Positions 25,113-33,068 of a DNA stretch of 64,000 nt are shown here, piece after piece. Position 1 is the stretch's first letter. Every line of letters starts with the position of its first letter. A model generated the notes under the pieces. It was not told the DNA's origin, did no database searches, and saw nothing but the letters and a program-made list of their open reading frames with translations. The DNA comes from Pelomonas candidula. Its GTDB lineage: Bacteria > Pseudomonadota > Gammaproteobacteria > Burkholderiales > Burkholderiaceae_C. The position numbers were made by a program, and so were the translations under genes. The stretch lies in assembly GCF_043555985.1 (NCBI RefSeq), contig NZ_JBIGIC010000004.1:1-64000 (forward strand), written 5' to 3'.

Positions 25113-26105
25113 TCAGGTCACGGCCGAACACACGAAGGCGTCGGAATGGAATTGCCGGTCGGGCAGGCCGGCTGCATGAAGTTGGGCTTGAGCGCCTTGG
25201 ATCATGGCGTCCGAGCCACAGGCGTAGACGAGGGTGTCGGCGAGGTAGGTGTGCTCGCGCAACATCACATCCTGGACGTGGCCGTGCCGGCCCGTCCAGT
25301 CGCTGCCCGCGCGGGACAGCACTGGAATGAATTTCAGGTCGGGCATGTCGGGCGGTTGCCAGTAGAGGTCTTCGCGATGCCGCCCACCCCAATAGACGCT
25401 AAGGCTGCGCGGCTGGGCCTCGGCCGGTAGGCTCGATAGGCTTTCGAGGATGGCCTTGACCGGCGCGATGCCGGTGCCGGTGGCCAGCAGCACGAGGTCC
25501 TTGCCAGCCTGCCCGCGCAGGAAGAAGGTGCCGAGCGGACCGCGCAGACGCAGCAGGTCGTTCACTTTGGCCTGCTGGAACCAATAACGGCTCATCGCGC
25601 CATCCGGCACCTCGCGGATGTGCAGTTCGATCTGCTTGTCGGCGCGCGGAGCGTTGGCGACGGAATAGCTGCGACGCAAGCCTTCGGCGCCAATGACGTC
25701 AACGTACTGGCCTGGTAGGAATTCGAGTGCGAATGTCGGTGGCAGGCGAAGCATGACGCGTACGACGTCGGGTGCTAGGCGGTCGATGGACTGGATGCGG
25801 CAGGGCAGGGTCTTAGCCTCGGGCAGGATAACGTCGCCAAGATCGTCGATCTCAAGCTCAACGGAACCACAAGCCTGACGAACGCAGGTCAGAATGAATC
25901 CTTGCGCTTTGTCCTGTGCACTCAGACCCAGTTCGTCGTGCAATGCAGCGGTTTCACCCGACCGCACCCGCCCCTTGCATGAACTGCAGCGCCCCGTTCG
26001 GCAACTGTAGTCAAACGCAATACCTTGTCGGAGCGCGGCATCGAGCAACGCTTCGCCAGGCCGTGCCTCGTACGACTTGCCGCTGCTGATGTTGACGGTA
26101 TGCAT
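25113..26105 (-). CDS. ddhD: CDP-6-deoxy-glucoseen reductase (E3, DdhD/AscD type)
   Basis: The 330-residue flavoprotein passes electrons from NADH through FAD and a plant-type [2Fe-2S] centre to DdhC. The ferredoxin domain comes first, with ligands C35-X4-C40-X2-C43 and C74; the FAD motif RSYSVANAP sits near residue 175 and the NAD-binding LATGTGIAPVKAI near residue 215. The ATG at 26105 gives the family-typical length and has a purine-rich site just upstream (GGGAAGTAGGG). It follows the MarR-like regulator by 22 nt. Here ddhD comes before ddhA as in Yersinia ddhDABC clusters. Confidence 0.94.
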   Translation of the reverse strand: MHTVNISSGKSYEARPGEALLDAALRQGIAFDYSCRTGRCSSCKGRVRSGETAALHDELGLSAQDKAQGFILTCVRQACGSVELEIDDLGDVILPEAKTLPCRIQSIDRLAPDVVRVMLRLPPTFALEFLPGQYVDVIGAEGLRRSYSVANAPRADKQIELHIREVPDGAMSRYWFQQAKVNDLLRLRGPLGTFFLRGQAGKDLVLLATGTGIAPVKAILESLSSLPAEAQPRSLSVYWGGRHREDLYWQPPDMPDLKFIPVLSRAGSDWTGRHGHVQDVMLREHTYLADTLVYACGSDAMIQGAQAQLHAAGLPDRQFHSDAFVCSAVT

Positions 26106-26127
26106 CCCTACTTCCCGGTGTTCTCTG

Positions 26128-26490
26128 TCAAGCCTCAAGAGAGCCCGTTCTTTTCGCTTCCGCTACTTCGTTGCGAAGCGCACCGATCTGGCGTTGAAGC
26201 TCTTCGAACTCCTTTTCCTTAATCGCGAGGAACTTGCGTGCCATGCGCAACTTGGCCGCCGCGCCGCTAGGGGTCAGCAGGTAGGCATAGGACAACTTGT
26301 TGTCAGCGCGGCGGAAGTTGTTGACCTTGACCCATCCGCGATCAACGAGCGCACGCATGCAGAAATTTACTTTCCCGACACTCACACCAAGCCGCTTGGC
26401 AAGGTCACGTTGACTGCTGTCGGTCTTTCTTTCTAGCTGCTGTAGCAGTGCGTAGTCGAGTTCGTTCTCCGTCGGCGCTGGGTCGCTCAA
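26128..26490 (-). CDS. MarR-type EPS-associated transcriptional regulator
   Basis: This is a small winged-helix protein of about 120 residues. The helix-turn-helix is clear in SSQRDLAKRLGVSVGKVNFC and is followed by ALVDRGWVKVNNF and a wing. The C-terminal third is a charged coiled-coil helix (KEKEFEELQRQI). It matches the EPS-associated MarR-like regulators found inside exopolysaccharide clusters. I take the TTG at 26490 as start because a GGGTGG site lies upstream and an array of TGAAC/GTTCA half-sites then sits directly before the gene. A GTG at 26553 would add 21 residues and put that array inside the coding region. It probably controls this operon, and perhaps itself. Confidence 0.82.
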   Translation of the reverse strand: MSDPAPTENELDYALLQQLERKTDSSQRDLAKRLGVSVGKVNFCMRALVDRGWVKVNNFRRADNKLSYAYLLTPSGAAAKLRMARKFLAIKEKEFEELQRQIGALRNEVAEAKRTGSLEA

Positions 26491-26518
26491 TGAACACCAC
26501 CCGTTCAATCGATGAACG
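26491..26518. promoter_or_regulatory. Candidate operator: three TGAAC/GTTCA half-sites
   Basis: Three alternating half-sites, TGAAC (26491-26495), GTTCA (26503-26507) and TGAAC (26513-26517), form two overlapping inverted repeats; the second is CGTTCA-N5-TGAACG. They lie immediately upstream of the preferred start of the MarR-like gene. The position suggests autoregulation, which is inference. Confidence 0.4.
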
Positions 26519-26542
26519 AGTGGAAGTCTAGCATGGCCAGTC

Positions 26543-26569
26543 GGCGCCCTCACACGAGTGTGGAGCGCC
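26543..26569 (-). other. Imperfect hairpin between colD and the regulator gene
   Basis: Arms GGCGC and CACAC pair with GTGTG and GCGCC around a small loop, with an internal bulge. It lies 11 nt beyond the colD stop on the minus strand. There is no T-run, so it may be an RNA-processing or stability element rather than a terminator. Confidence 0.25.
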
Positions 26570-26579
26570 AGTCTCTGGA

Positions 26580-27743
26580 TCAGATGGTCTTCAGCACCTT
26601 CAGGGCGTCGACGATCGGATAGTGATGGTTCCCGATGAAAAGGCCGAAATTGTCGATGTGATCTGCGTTGCGCAGCGCGCCGTGAATGGACGCATCGAAG
26701 TACTTCATGACTTCGTTCTTTGCAAAGTTGCCGGCAACGATGGGGCGAGATTCAAAGCCGAGTTCATTCAGACGCGTGAGCAGATGTTGGCGCGTCATCG
26801 TCGACTGAGGTCGGATAACCAGACTGAAACCAAACCAACTGCTTTTGCCAATCTCGCGTTGGATCATTAACTCTGGGTGCGTGCCCATCACGTCCTGCAG
26901 CACGGCTGCGTTCTTTCGACGCTCGGACACGATGGTAGGTAGCTTTTTCACCTGTTCAATGCCCAGGGCGCCGGACATCTCCAGCGGGCGAAAGTTGTAG
27001 CCCGGTAGGACAAAGCGGAAGGACTCCTTGAAGGGGTCATCACTCTTCTCGCCTACTACATGGTTGAACTTGGGAAGATTGCGGGTCCAACCATGTGCGC
27101 GCAGCGACAGCATGATGTGAAACAGCTCTTCATCGTCGGTGACGACCAAGCCGCCTTCCATCGTCGAAATATGGTGTGAGAAGAATGAGCTATAGCTCCC
27201 CATGACGCCGAATGTGCCTGCCTGCTTACCTTCGAACTCGGCGCCCATGGACTCGCAGTTGTCCTCAATGATGCGGATGTCACGACCAGCAGTCACGCGC
27301 TGGATGGCGGTGAAGTCATTGGGATTGCCGAGCAGATTGACCACCATGATAAGGCGGGTCTTGTCGGTAACTGCTGCGGCCAGTTCGTCCAGATCGTAGT
27401 TCAGCGTTTCAAGGTCGATATCAACGAACCGCAGTTTCAGACCGTATTGATGCAGTGGATAGTATGTGGTGCTCCACGACACCGCAGGGACGATGACTTC
27501 GTCGCCAGGCTGCAGGCGGTTTTCCTTGGTGAAGAACAGCGCGCCGACCATCAGCAGGTTTGCCGAAGAGCCCGAATTGACCATCACTGCATGACGGCTG
27601 CCGACGAAGGAAGCGAAGTCCTTCTCGAACTGCTGCACCTCACGGCCCATTGTGAACATGCCGGAGGCAATGACACGCTGAATGGCTGCGTATTCAGCGT
27701 CGTCCCACGTAGCAGTGGCGAGTGGGTACTTAATTGTGTTCAC
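26580..27743 (-). CDS. colD: GDP-4-keto-6-deoxy-D-mannose 3-dehydratase (ColD)
   Basis: The 387-residue PLP enzyme of aminotransferase fold has His in place of the Schiff-base Lys (H190 in FFSHHISTMEGG), the hallmark of ColD, which removes the C3 hydroxyl of GDP-4-keto-6-deoxymannose with glutamate as co-substrate. Unlike DdhC it lacks the Cys cluster, so it needs no iron-sulfur partner. The length matches Escherichia ColD, about 388 residues. The start is GTG at 27743, overlapping the upstream stop (GTGA); a start at 27815 would lie deep in the previous gene. It belongs with gmd and colC to a GDP-L-colitose pathway. Confidence 0.93.
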   Translation of the reverse strand: MNTIKYPLATATWDDAEYAAIQRVIASGMFTMGREVQQFEKDFASFVGSRHAVMVNSGSSANLLMVGALFFTKENRLQPGDEVIVPAVSWSTTYYPLHQYGLKLRFVDIDLETLNYDLDELAAAVTDKTRLIMVVNLLGNPNDFTAIQRVTAGRDIRIIEDNCESMGAEFEGKQAGTFGVMGSYSSFFSHHISTMEGGLVVTDDEELFHIMLSLRAHGWTRNLPKFNHVVGEKSDDPFKESFRFVLPGYNFRPLEMSGALGIEQVKKLPTIVSERRKNAAVLQDVMGTHPELMIQREIGKSSWFGFSLVIRPQSTMTRQHLLTRLNELGFESRPIVAGNFAKNEVMKYFDASIHGALRNADHIDNFGLFIGNHHYPIVDALKVLKTI

Positions 27744-28666
27744 TTGGAAATTTCCTGAATGTAGTATTGGTAGGTTAAACGCAAGCCTTCCACGATCGAT
27801 GTTTTGGCTTGCCAACCCCAGGCTGAAGCGCGCGACACATCGACCATCTTCTGCCTCATTCCGACTGGCTTAGTGAGGTCGTGCACGAACTCGCCCTGAT
27901 AGCCGATTACGTCGGCCGCGGCACGGTAGTACTCGTTTACGGTCAGATCGTGACCGAGGCCCACGTTCATCATCGACGGGAGATTGTCGAATCTATCTAC
28001 CGCCTGCCAGATGCAGTCGGCGAGATCGCCCGAATACATAAACTCTCGACGGGCAGTTCCGTCGCCCCAGATGTCCACTTGCGGGGCGTCGGACAGTTTG
28101 GCCTGGTGAAGCTTGTGGATGATGGCCGGAACCATGTGGGAGTGGCGCGGATCGAACTTGTCGTGACGGCCGAACAGGTTGCAGGGCAGCAGCGTTTTGT
28201 ACTGGTACTCCGGCGATTCCTTTGAGATGTAGTCGCACAGCCGCGCAGTCGCGATCTTGGCGAGTGCGTACCCTTCGTTAGTAGGCTCCAGCGCGCCGGT
28301 AAGTACGGCATCTTCAGGGATCGGGTTGTGCGTTTCCCGCGGATACATGCACGAGCTGCCTAGGTTGATGAGGCGCTTGACGCCGGCGTTGCGTGCCGCG
28401 CCAACGATGTTGCGCCCCATGTCTAGGTTGTCCAGCAAAAAAACTACCGGTTCACGGATGTTCGCCTGAATGCCGCCGACGCGGCCGGCCGCATGGATGA
28501 CGATGTCGGGCTGCAGCTTCAGCAGGTACGAGTCAACCGCTGATTGGTTGCGCAAGTCAAGTTCGCGGCTATCCGGCGCTATCAGCTCGTAGTCAGCCGC
28601 AGCTGCGTGTTCCGCAACATTGCGACCGACCATGCCGGTGCCCCCAGTCAGAAGTACTCGCTTCAT
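27740..28666 (-). CDS. colC: GDP-sugar epimerase/4-reductase (ColC / Fcl type)
   Basis: The 308-residue SDR starts MKRVLLTGGTGMVGRNVAEH and keeps the GDP-fucose-synthase landmarks: HAAGRVGGIQANIREPVVF, the active-site Ser/Cys region LINLGSSCMYP, and the Tyr/Lys of GYALAKIA near residue 134. Fcl and ColC are close homologues that do 5-epimerisation and 4-reduction. Because colD follows with a 4-nt overlap, the substrate is more likely GDP-4-keto-3,6-dideoxymannose, giving GDP-L-colitose, although GDP-L-fucose synthesis by the same protein cannot be excluded. It starts 14 nt after gmd. Confidence 0.88.
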   Translation of the reverse strand: MKRVLLTGGTGMVGRNVAEHAAAADYELIAPDSRELDLRNQSAVDSYLLKLQPDIVIHAAGRVGGIQANIREPVVFLLDNLDMGRNIVGAARNAGVKRLINLGSSCMYPRETHNPIPEDAVLTGALEPTNEGYALAKIATARLCDYISKESPEYQYKTLLPCNLFGRHDKFDPRHSHMVPAIIHKLHQAKLSDAPQVDIWGDGTARREFMYSGDLADCIWQAVDRFDNLPSMMNVGLGHDLTVNEYYRAAADVIGYQGEFVHDLTKPVGMRQKMVDVSRASAWGWQAKTSIVEGLRLTYQYYIQEISK

Positions 28667-28680
28667 CTGTCCGGCGCCGC

Positions 28681-29778
28681 TTACTCGTTGTAGTTGAAAG
28701 TCGCGAAGCCGTGGCCCTTGACCAACTCGTCGCGCTGGGCTGACCTCAGGTCCTCGCGGATCATCTCGGACACCAACTCGGCGAAGGTGGTGCGAGGAGT
28801 CCAGCCGAGCTTCTCGCGTGCCTTGGTTGGATCGCCCAGCAGGGTCTCAACTTCGGTCGGGCGGAAGTAGCGGGGGTCGACCGCCACGATCGGTGTGGCG
28901 CGAGCGTTCGGCGCATCCACCCAGAAGCCCTTTTCCTCCTCGCCCAGGCCTTCCCAGCGGATTTCCATGCTCAGTTCCTTGGCGGCAAGACTGACGAAGT
29001 CGCGTACGCTGAACTGCACGCCAGTGGCAATGACGAAGTCTTCCGCAACGTTTTGCTGCAGCATCAGCCACTGCATTTCGACGTAGTCGCGTGCGTGGCC
29101 CCAGTCGCGTTTGGCGTCCATGTTGCCGAGGTACAGGCATTCCTGCAGGCCCAACTTGATGCGTGCCAGCGCACGCGTGATCTTGCGCGTCACGAAAGTT
29201 TCGCCGCGCAGCGGGCTTTCGTGGTTGAAGAGAATGCCGTTGCACGCGTAGATCCCGTAGGCCTCGCGATAGTTCACGGTGATCCAGTAGGCGTACAGCT
29301 TCGCGACCGCATAGGGGCTGCGCGGGTAGAACGGAGTAGTTTCCTTTTGCGGAGTCTCCTGTACCAGGCCGTACAACTCGGACGTCGAGGCTTGGTAGAA
29401 GCGCGTCGTCTTCTCGAGCCCCAGGATGCGGATCGCCTCCAAGATGCGCAGGGCGCCCAGCGCGTCCGAATTGGCGGTGTATTCCGGCTCCTCGAAGCTC
29501 ACGGCAACATGAGACTGGGCGGCTAGGTTGTAGATCTCGTCCGGCTTGACCTTCTGAATGATGTGGATGAGGCTGGACGAATCCGTCATGTCGCCGTGAT
29601 GCAACACGAAGCGTCCATCGGAGTTGTGCGGATCCTGGAACAGGTGATCGATGCGGTCGGTGTTGAACAGCGAGGTGCGGCGTTTGATGCCGTGCACCTC
29701 ATATCCTTTGCTCAACAGCAACTCCGACAGGTAAGCGCCATCCTGGCCGGTAACGCCGGTGATCAATGCCTTCTTCAT
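28681..29778 (-). CDS. gmd: GDP-mannose 4,6-dehydratase
   Basis: The 365-residue enzyme begins MKKALITGVTGQDGAYLSEL, the Gmd NADP-binding motif, and continues with the IKRRTSLFNTDRIDH loop, STSELYG near residue 130 (catalytic Thr/Ser and Glu) and YAVAKLYAYW near residue 155 (catalytic Tyr/Lys). It makes GDP-4-keto-6-deoxymannose, the shared precursor of fucose, colitose and perosamine. No manB or manC is in the window, so GDP-mannose must come from elsewhere. The ATG at 29778 is chosen by family alignment over an in-frame start at 29823. It begins the sugar-nucleotide part of the minus-strand operon. Confidence 0.96.
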   Translation of the reverse strand: MKKALITGVTGQDGAYLSELLLSKGYEVHGIKRRTSLFNTDRIDHLFQDPHNSDGRFVLHHGDMTDSSSLIHIIQKVKPDEIYNLAAQSHVAVSFEEPEYTANSDALGALRILEAIRILGLEKTTRFYQASTSELYGLVQETPQKETTPFYPRSPYAVAKLYAYWITVNYREAYGIYACNGILFNHESPLRGETFVTRKITRALARIKLGLQECLYLGNMDAKRDWGHARDYVEMQWLMLQQNVAEDFVIATGVQFSVRDFVSLAAKELSMEIRWEGLGEEEKGFWVDAPNARATPIVAVDPRYFRPTEVETLLGDPTKAREKLGWTPRTTFAELVSEMIREDLRSAQRDELVKGHGFATFNYNE

Positions 29779-29913
29779 AGTGGTCCTCAAATGAACTGCG
29801 CGTAGTGCCTTCCGGGCCAACATGGCGGAAAGGCGATCATGTTTGTGATTGTCGCGGGCGCGAACTCGCCCTTATCAAATCCGCGAAATCACTTTTGTTT
29901 TCTGGTTTTGCGT

Positions 29914-31089
29914 TCAGTCGCCCTTCCAAGCCAGTCTGATGCGGTCTAGCTTGCTCCTATTGGCGGGATCCTGGCGGATTGTCGTCAGCAAGTGCACGAC
30001 CATGAGTCCGGTGAGTATCAACATGCCAGTGACGAACCAGGTCAATAGTGCTGCCATGGCTCGCTTAGGTCGACTCTTGTACTCTGGCTTCGTCGCAACA
30101 TCTATGACCTGCAGTAGGCCACCGTCGCGGGCCTCGTCCAGCCGAGCCATTTCATACTGCTTGGAGAACAGCTCGAACAAACTCTCTTGATATTTGTATT
30201 CGCGATAGCGACTCACATAGTCAGACAAACCGACGGTGTTGTCAGCGCTCTCGATGCGGCGCAGCTCGGCGCGTAGCGCGGCAATCGTGGCGTTTTGACG
30301 TTGGATCTCGGATGCGCTGTCGACAAGCGTGCGGCGCATCGCTTGCAGTGAGACTTCGGCGGCGGTCGTTTCGGCCCTTAGTCGGGCGTACTCTTCGGCG
30401 GCCGTCTTGGGTTCGGCTTTGATGGCACTGGGATTGAAGCCGCTGCCCTGTAAGGCCAGTTGCGCTTGGGTCAGGCGATCCCTGGTCCGCTTCAGCTCCG
30501 CTTCGAAGAAGACGCGCCGCTGCTGTGCCTCGGTTAACGCCAACTCGTTGGTCAGGCGGCGCAGCTCGACGATGTATTGGTTGGCGATGTCGGCGGCTCG
30601 TTGTGGATCCTTGTCGTCCACCTCGATAGCGATCATCGTGTCTTTCTTGCCCAGCGCAAAGCGGACGTTCGCCTCGAGTGACCGGCGTGCCTGGAATCGG
30701 AACTCTGACTTGAAAACGTCCATCAGTTTGAACTTGTCGACAATGCGGTCCTGCACGTTGACACTCTGCATGAGGCCGATGTACTGGTCGCCAGGAGACT
30801 TCATGCCGGAAAGGCCGCCCGCCAAGCCGCTGAGCGCACCTAGACTGGCCAGCGCCGACATCGATGACGACTGTTGCTGTTGAGGCGGTAGGAAGCTGAC
30901 TTTGGCCGTGTAGATGGGGTCCATCAAGTAGGTGGCTCCCAGCGCCAGCGAGCCGGCGGCGAGCGGGGCCAGTATCAGAAGACGCCGATAGCGTGCGAGC
31001 ACGGCCGCAAAATCGAGAAGGCCGCTGTTCTCCGCGGTGGAGTGGCTGGATGCGTTCATGTCGCAAGTCGATGGGACGGTTGCCGGCAT
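29914..31089 (-). CDS. Chain-length determinant / polysaccharide co-polymerase (Wzz family)
   Basis: This is a 391-residue inner-membrane protein with two membrane helices, near residues 38-56 (LLILAPLAAGSLALGATYL) and near residues 345-365, and a long periplasmic coiled-coil between them. The Wzz domain lies at the N-terminus. A Pro-rich segment close to the second helix (KPEYKSRPKRAMAAL) is the usual PCP motif. No Walker motifs or Tyr-rich tail follow, so it lacks a BY-kinase domain. It controls polymer length with the Wzy protein. The ATG at 31089 shares one base with the wza stop; ATG 31059 is an alternative. A 135-bp gap precedes gmd. Confidence 0.9.
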   Translation of the reverse strand: MPATVPSTCDMNASSHSTAENSGLLDFAAVLARYRRLLILAPLAAGSLALGATYLMDPIYTAKVSFLPPQQQQSSSMSALASLGALSGLAGGLSGMKSPGDQYIGLMQSVNVQDRIVDKFKLMDVFKSEFRFQARRSLEANVRFALGKKDTMIAIEVDDKDPQRAADIANQYIVELRRLTNELALTEAQQRRVFFEAELKRTRDRLTQAQLALQGSGFNPSAIKAEPKTAAEEYARLRAETTAAEVSLQAMRRTLVDSASEIQRQNATIAALRAELRRIESADNTVGLSDYVSRYREYKYQESLFELFSKQYEMARLDEARDGGLLQVIDVATKPEYKSRPKRAMAALLTWFVTGMLILTGLMVVHLLTTIRQDPANRSKLDRIRLAWKGD

Positions 31090-32939
31090 CAGTTCTTGAT
31101 CGTCTTCAACGCCGCGGCGCCAAGGCCGAACTGATAAAGGATCTGCGTCCAGTCCTTGGCTTCCTGCATGAAGGTGGTCTTGTTTAGTTCTTCAGGCACA
31201 AACACCGTGTCGCCGGGTAGTGCTGGCGTACTCGAGAGGCCGCTGCTGCCGAACCAACCGCTGTTGGACTGCCGGGCGCTGATGACGCTGCCGTTGGCCC
31301 GAAGCACGAACATGCTGGCCGCGTCGGCGCCTCGGGTCGGGCCACCAGCCAGCTTGACGATGTCTTCGATCGAGCTGCCCGATCTGAGTAGATAGCTACC
31401 GCCGTTGAAGACGCTGCCGAACACGCCGACGGTGTTGGGGCGGGACGGAATGTAGAGTCGGTCCCCGTCTTCAACCGCGAGCGGGGGTACGTCGCGTGAG
31501 GTGTCGGTCAAGTCCAGCACGACACGCCCCGACGGACGAACTGCCCGTAGGCGCTCGATGAGTCGCGTCGTCCCAGCTTGCTTCTGCAATGTCGCGGCCG
31601 CGTCTTCAGCATTGCTTACTCGCTGTGTCGAGGTACTTCGGGTGAAGTCTGTTTCAAGATCCCGAAGGGCCCGGTCGTACTGCACTTCCTGCACCTTGCG
31701 CACGCTTTCGCGCGACAGATCGGTGCCGAACAGGTAGGCCTGCGCAGTCAAACCACCAGCGGCTTGCACAGCATCCGCCAGCGTGCTGGTGGGTGGCAGC
31801 ACATAGTCGCCCGGCCGCCCCACCTCACCTTCGACGCGAACGCGTTTGTATTGCTTGGCCTGCGGCAGCACTGCCGAGACGCTGTTGAAGGCGCGTACCA
31901 CGTCGCCGTTGTTCAGCCGCTGTCCGGCGTCTTGCGGCAGCGCCAGTTCCACCACGCGGCGATCGTTGCGCTCACTCAGCCGCTCGATGGCCACTCGACG
32001 CGTGTCGGCAACCGTCGACAGGCCGCCGGCATAGCCGATAGCGTCGTTCACGCTTTCACTGCCCTTCAGCTCGACGATAGCCTGCCGGTTGACACTGCCG
32101 ATCAGCGCGACTTGTGAACCGACGGGGCCGACATAGAGCACGTCGTCCGCCTGCAAGGGCAGGTCGCCCTTCTTGTCGCCTCGGACCAGTAGGTCGTACA
32201 GGTCGAAGCGACCCACCACCTGGCCGCTACGGCGCAGCTCGATGTTGCGGAAGCTGCCAGCTGCGGCGGGGCCACCGGCCTGCACCAGGCCGGTCATCAC
32301 CGTTGCCAGGCTGCTGACACTGTAGGCACCGGGGCGGGCGACAAAGCCTGTCACGTAGTAGCGGATGCTGCGAAGGCGGCCAAGCGTGGCGCTGAGCTGG
32401 AAGTTCTTGAACACCTGGCCGACGCGGCGGGTCAGCAGTTCGTTCAGGTCGGCGTGCCGCACGCCGGCCACCACAACTGGACCAACGCGCGGGATGACGA
32501 TGCGACCAGCTCGGTCGACCGATAGACGTAGGTCGGCGTCCACCGATCCCCAGATCGTCAGTTGAATTTCATCACCCAGACCAACGACATAGTCAGGAGG
32601 AACTTGTCGATTGGCCTCGACCGACGCGGCACTGCGGCTGGGCAACATCAGATCGCTGCCCAGGCGCGCCACCGGCATCCCGGCAAGTTCTGAGGCGTAC
32701 GCTTCAAACTCACTGGGCGCTGTCGCCTTGCCAACGAAGGGGCGATCTTCGGTCGGGCCAAATCGCGAATCTTCTGACGACGTCGTGCGCGTTGGCGACG
32801 GGCCAAGCCGGATGGGACCTGAGTTGCCAGCACTCAGACCTTGGTTTTCCGCATCCGTGGAGTCAGGGGCCGCTGACGCGGACACATTGCCGGCCAGAAG
32901 GCTGGCCACCAGGAGGGCTGTAACAGTTTGGCAGCGCAA
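31089..32939 (-). CDS. wza: Outer-membrane polysaccharide export protein (Wza-like, multiple SLBB domains)
   Basis: This is a 616-residue exporter. An N-terminal signal peptide (TALLVASLLAGNVSASA) ends in an A-x-A-type site and has no lipobox Cys, so this is not a lipoprotein like classical Wza. The Poly_export domain starts near residue 112 (YVVGLGDEIQLTIWG). Several SLBB beta-grasp domains follow (YYVTGFVARPGAYSV, VRVEGEVGRPGDYVLPP, VGVFGSVFNGGSYLL). It should form the outer-membrane portal for the polymer. The start is an unusual TTG at 32939. It heads the minus-strand operon and is divergent from the WecA-like gene with a 129-bp gap. Confidence 0.9.
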   Translation of the reverse strand: MRCQTVTALLVASLLAGNVSASAAPDSTDAENQGLSAGNSGPIRLGPSPTRTTSSEDSRFGPTEDRPFVGKATAPSEFEAYASELAGMPVARLGSDLMLPSRSAASVEANRQVPPDYVVGLGDEIQLTIWGSVDADLRLSVDRAGRIVIPRVGPVVVAGVRHADLNELLTRRVGQVFKNFQLSATLGRLRSIRYYVTGFVARPGAYSVSSLATVMTGLVQAGGPAAAGSFRNIELRRSGQVVGRFDLYDLLVRGDKKGDLPLQADDVLYVGPVGSQVALIGSVNRQAIVELKGSESVNDAIGYAGGLSTVADTRRVAIERLSERNDRRVVELALPQDAGQRLNNGDVVRAFNSVSAVLPQAKQYKRVRVEGEVGRPGDYVLPPTSTLADAVQAAGGLTAQAYLFGTDLSRESVRKVQEVQYDRALRDLETDFTRSTSTQRVSNAEDAAATLQKQAGTTRLIERLRAVRPSGRVVLDLTDTSRDVPPLAVEDGDRLYIPSRPNTVGVFGSVFNGGSYLLRSGSSIEDIVKLAGGPTRGADAASMFVLRANGSVISARQSNSGWFGSSGLSSTPALPGDTVFVPEELNKTTFMQEAKDWTQILYQFGLGAAALKTIKN

Positions 32940-33068
32940 GAGATTTACCAGTCGGTTGAACGGCGGGGTGAAGTGCCTCGTGATCCAAGGTACTCAGTAG
33001 AGCGGAGGCGGATTCTAGAGGTGGCGCGGTTGAGGTCTCGCCACACTCGCGTCGGTAAACTTCGGCCA

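Noticed and set aside
26580..27743. Reading ColD as perosamine synthetase (a Gmd-dependent aminotransferase)
   Set aside because: Perosamine synthetases keep the Schiff-base Lys; here it is His, as in ColD.
30884..30891. GGCGGTAG, resembling the core of an ops element for RfaH
   Set aside because: It is on the strand opposite to transcription and inside the wzz-family gene, not in a leader.
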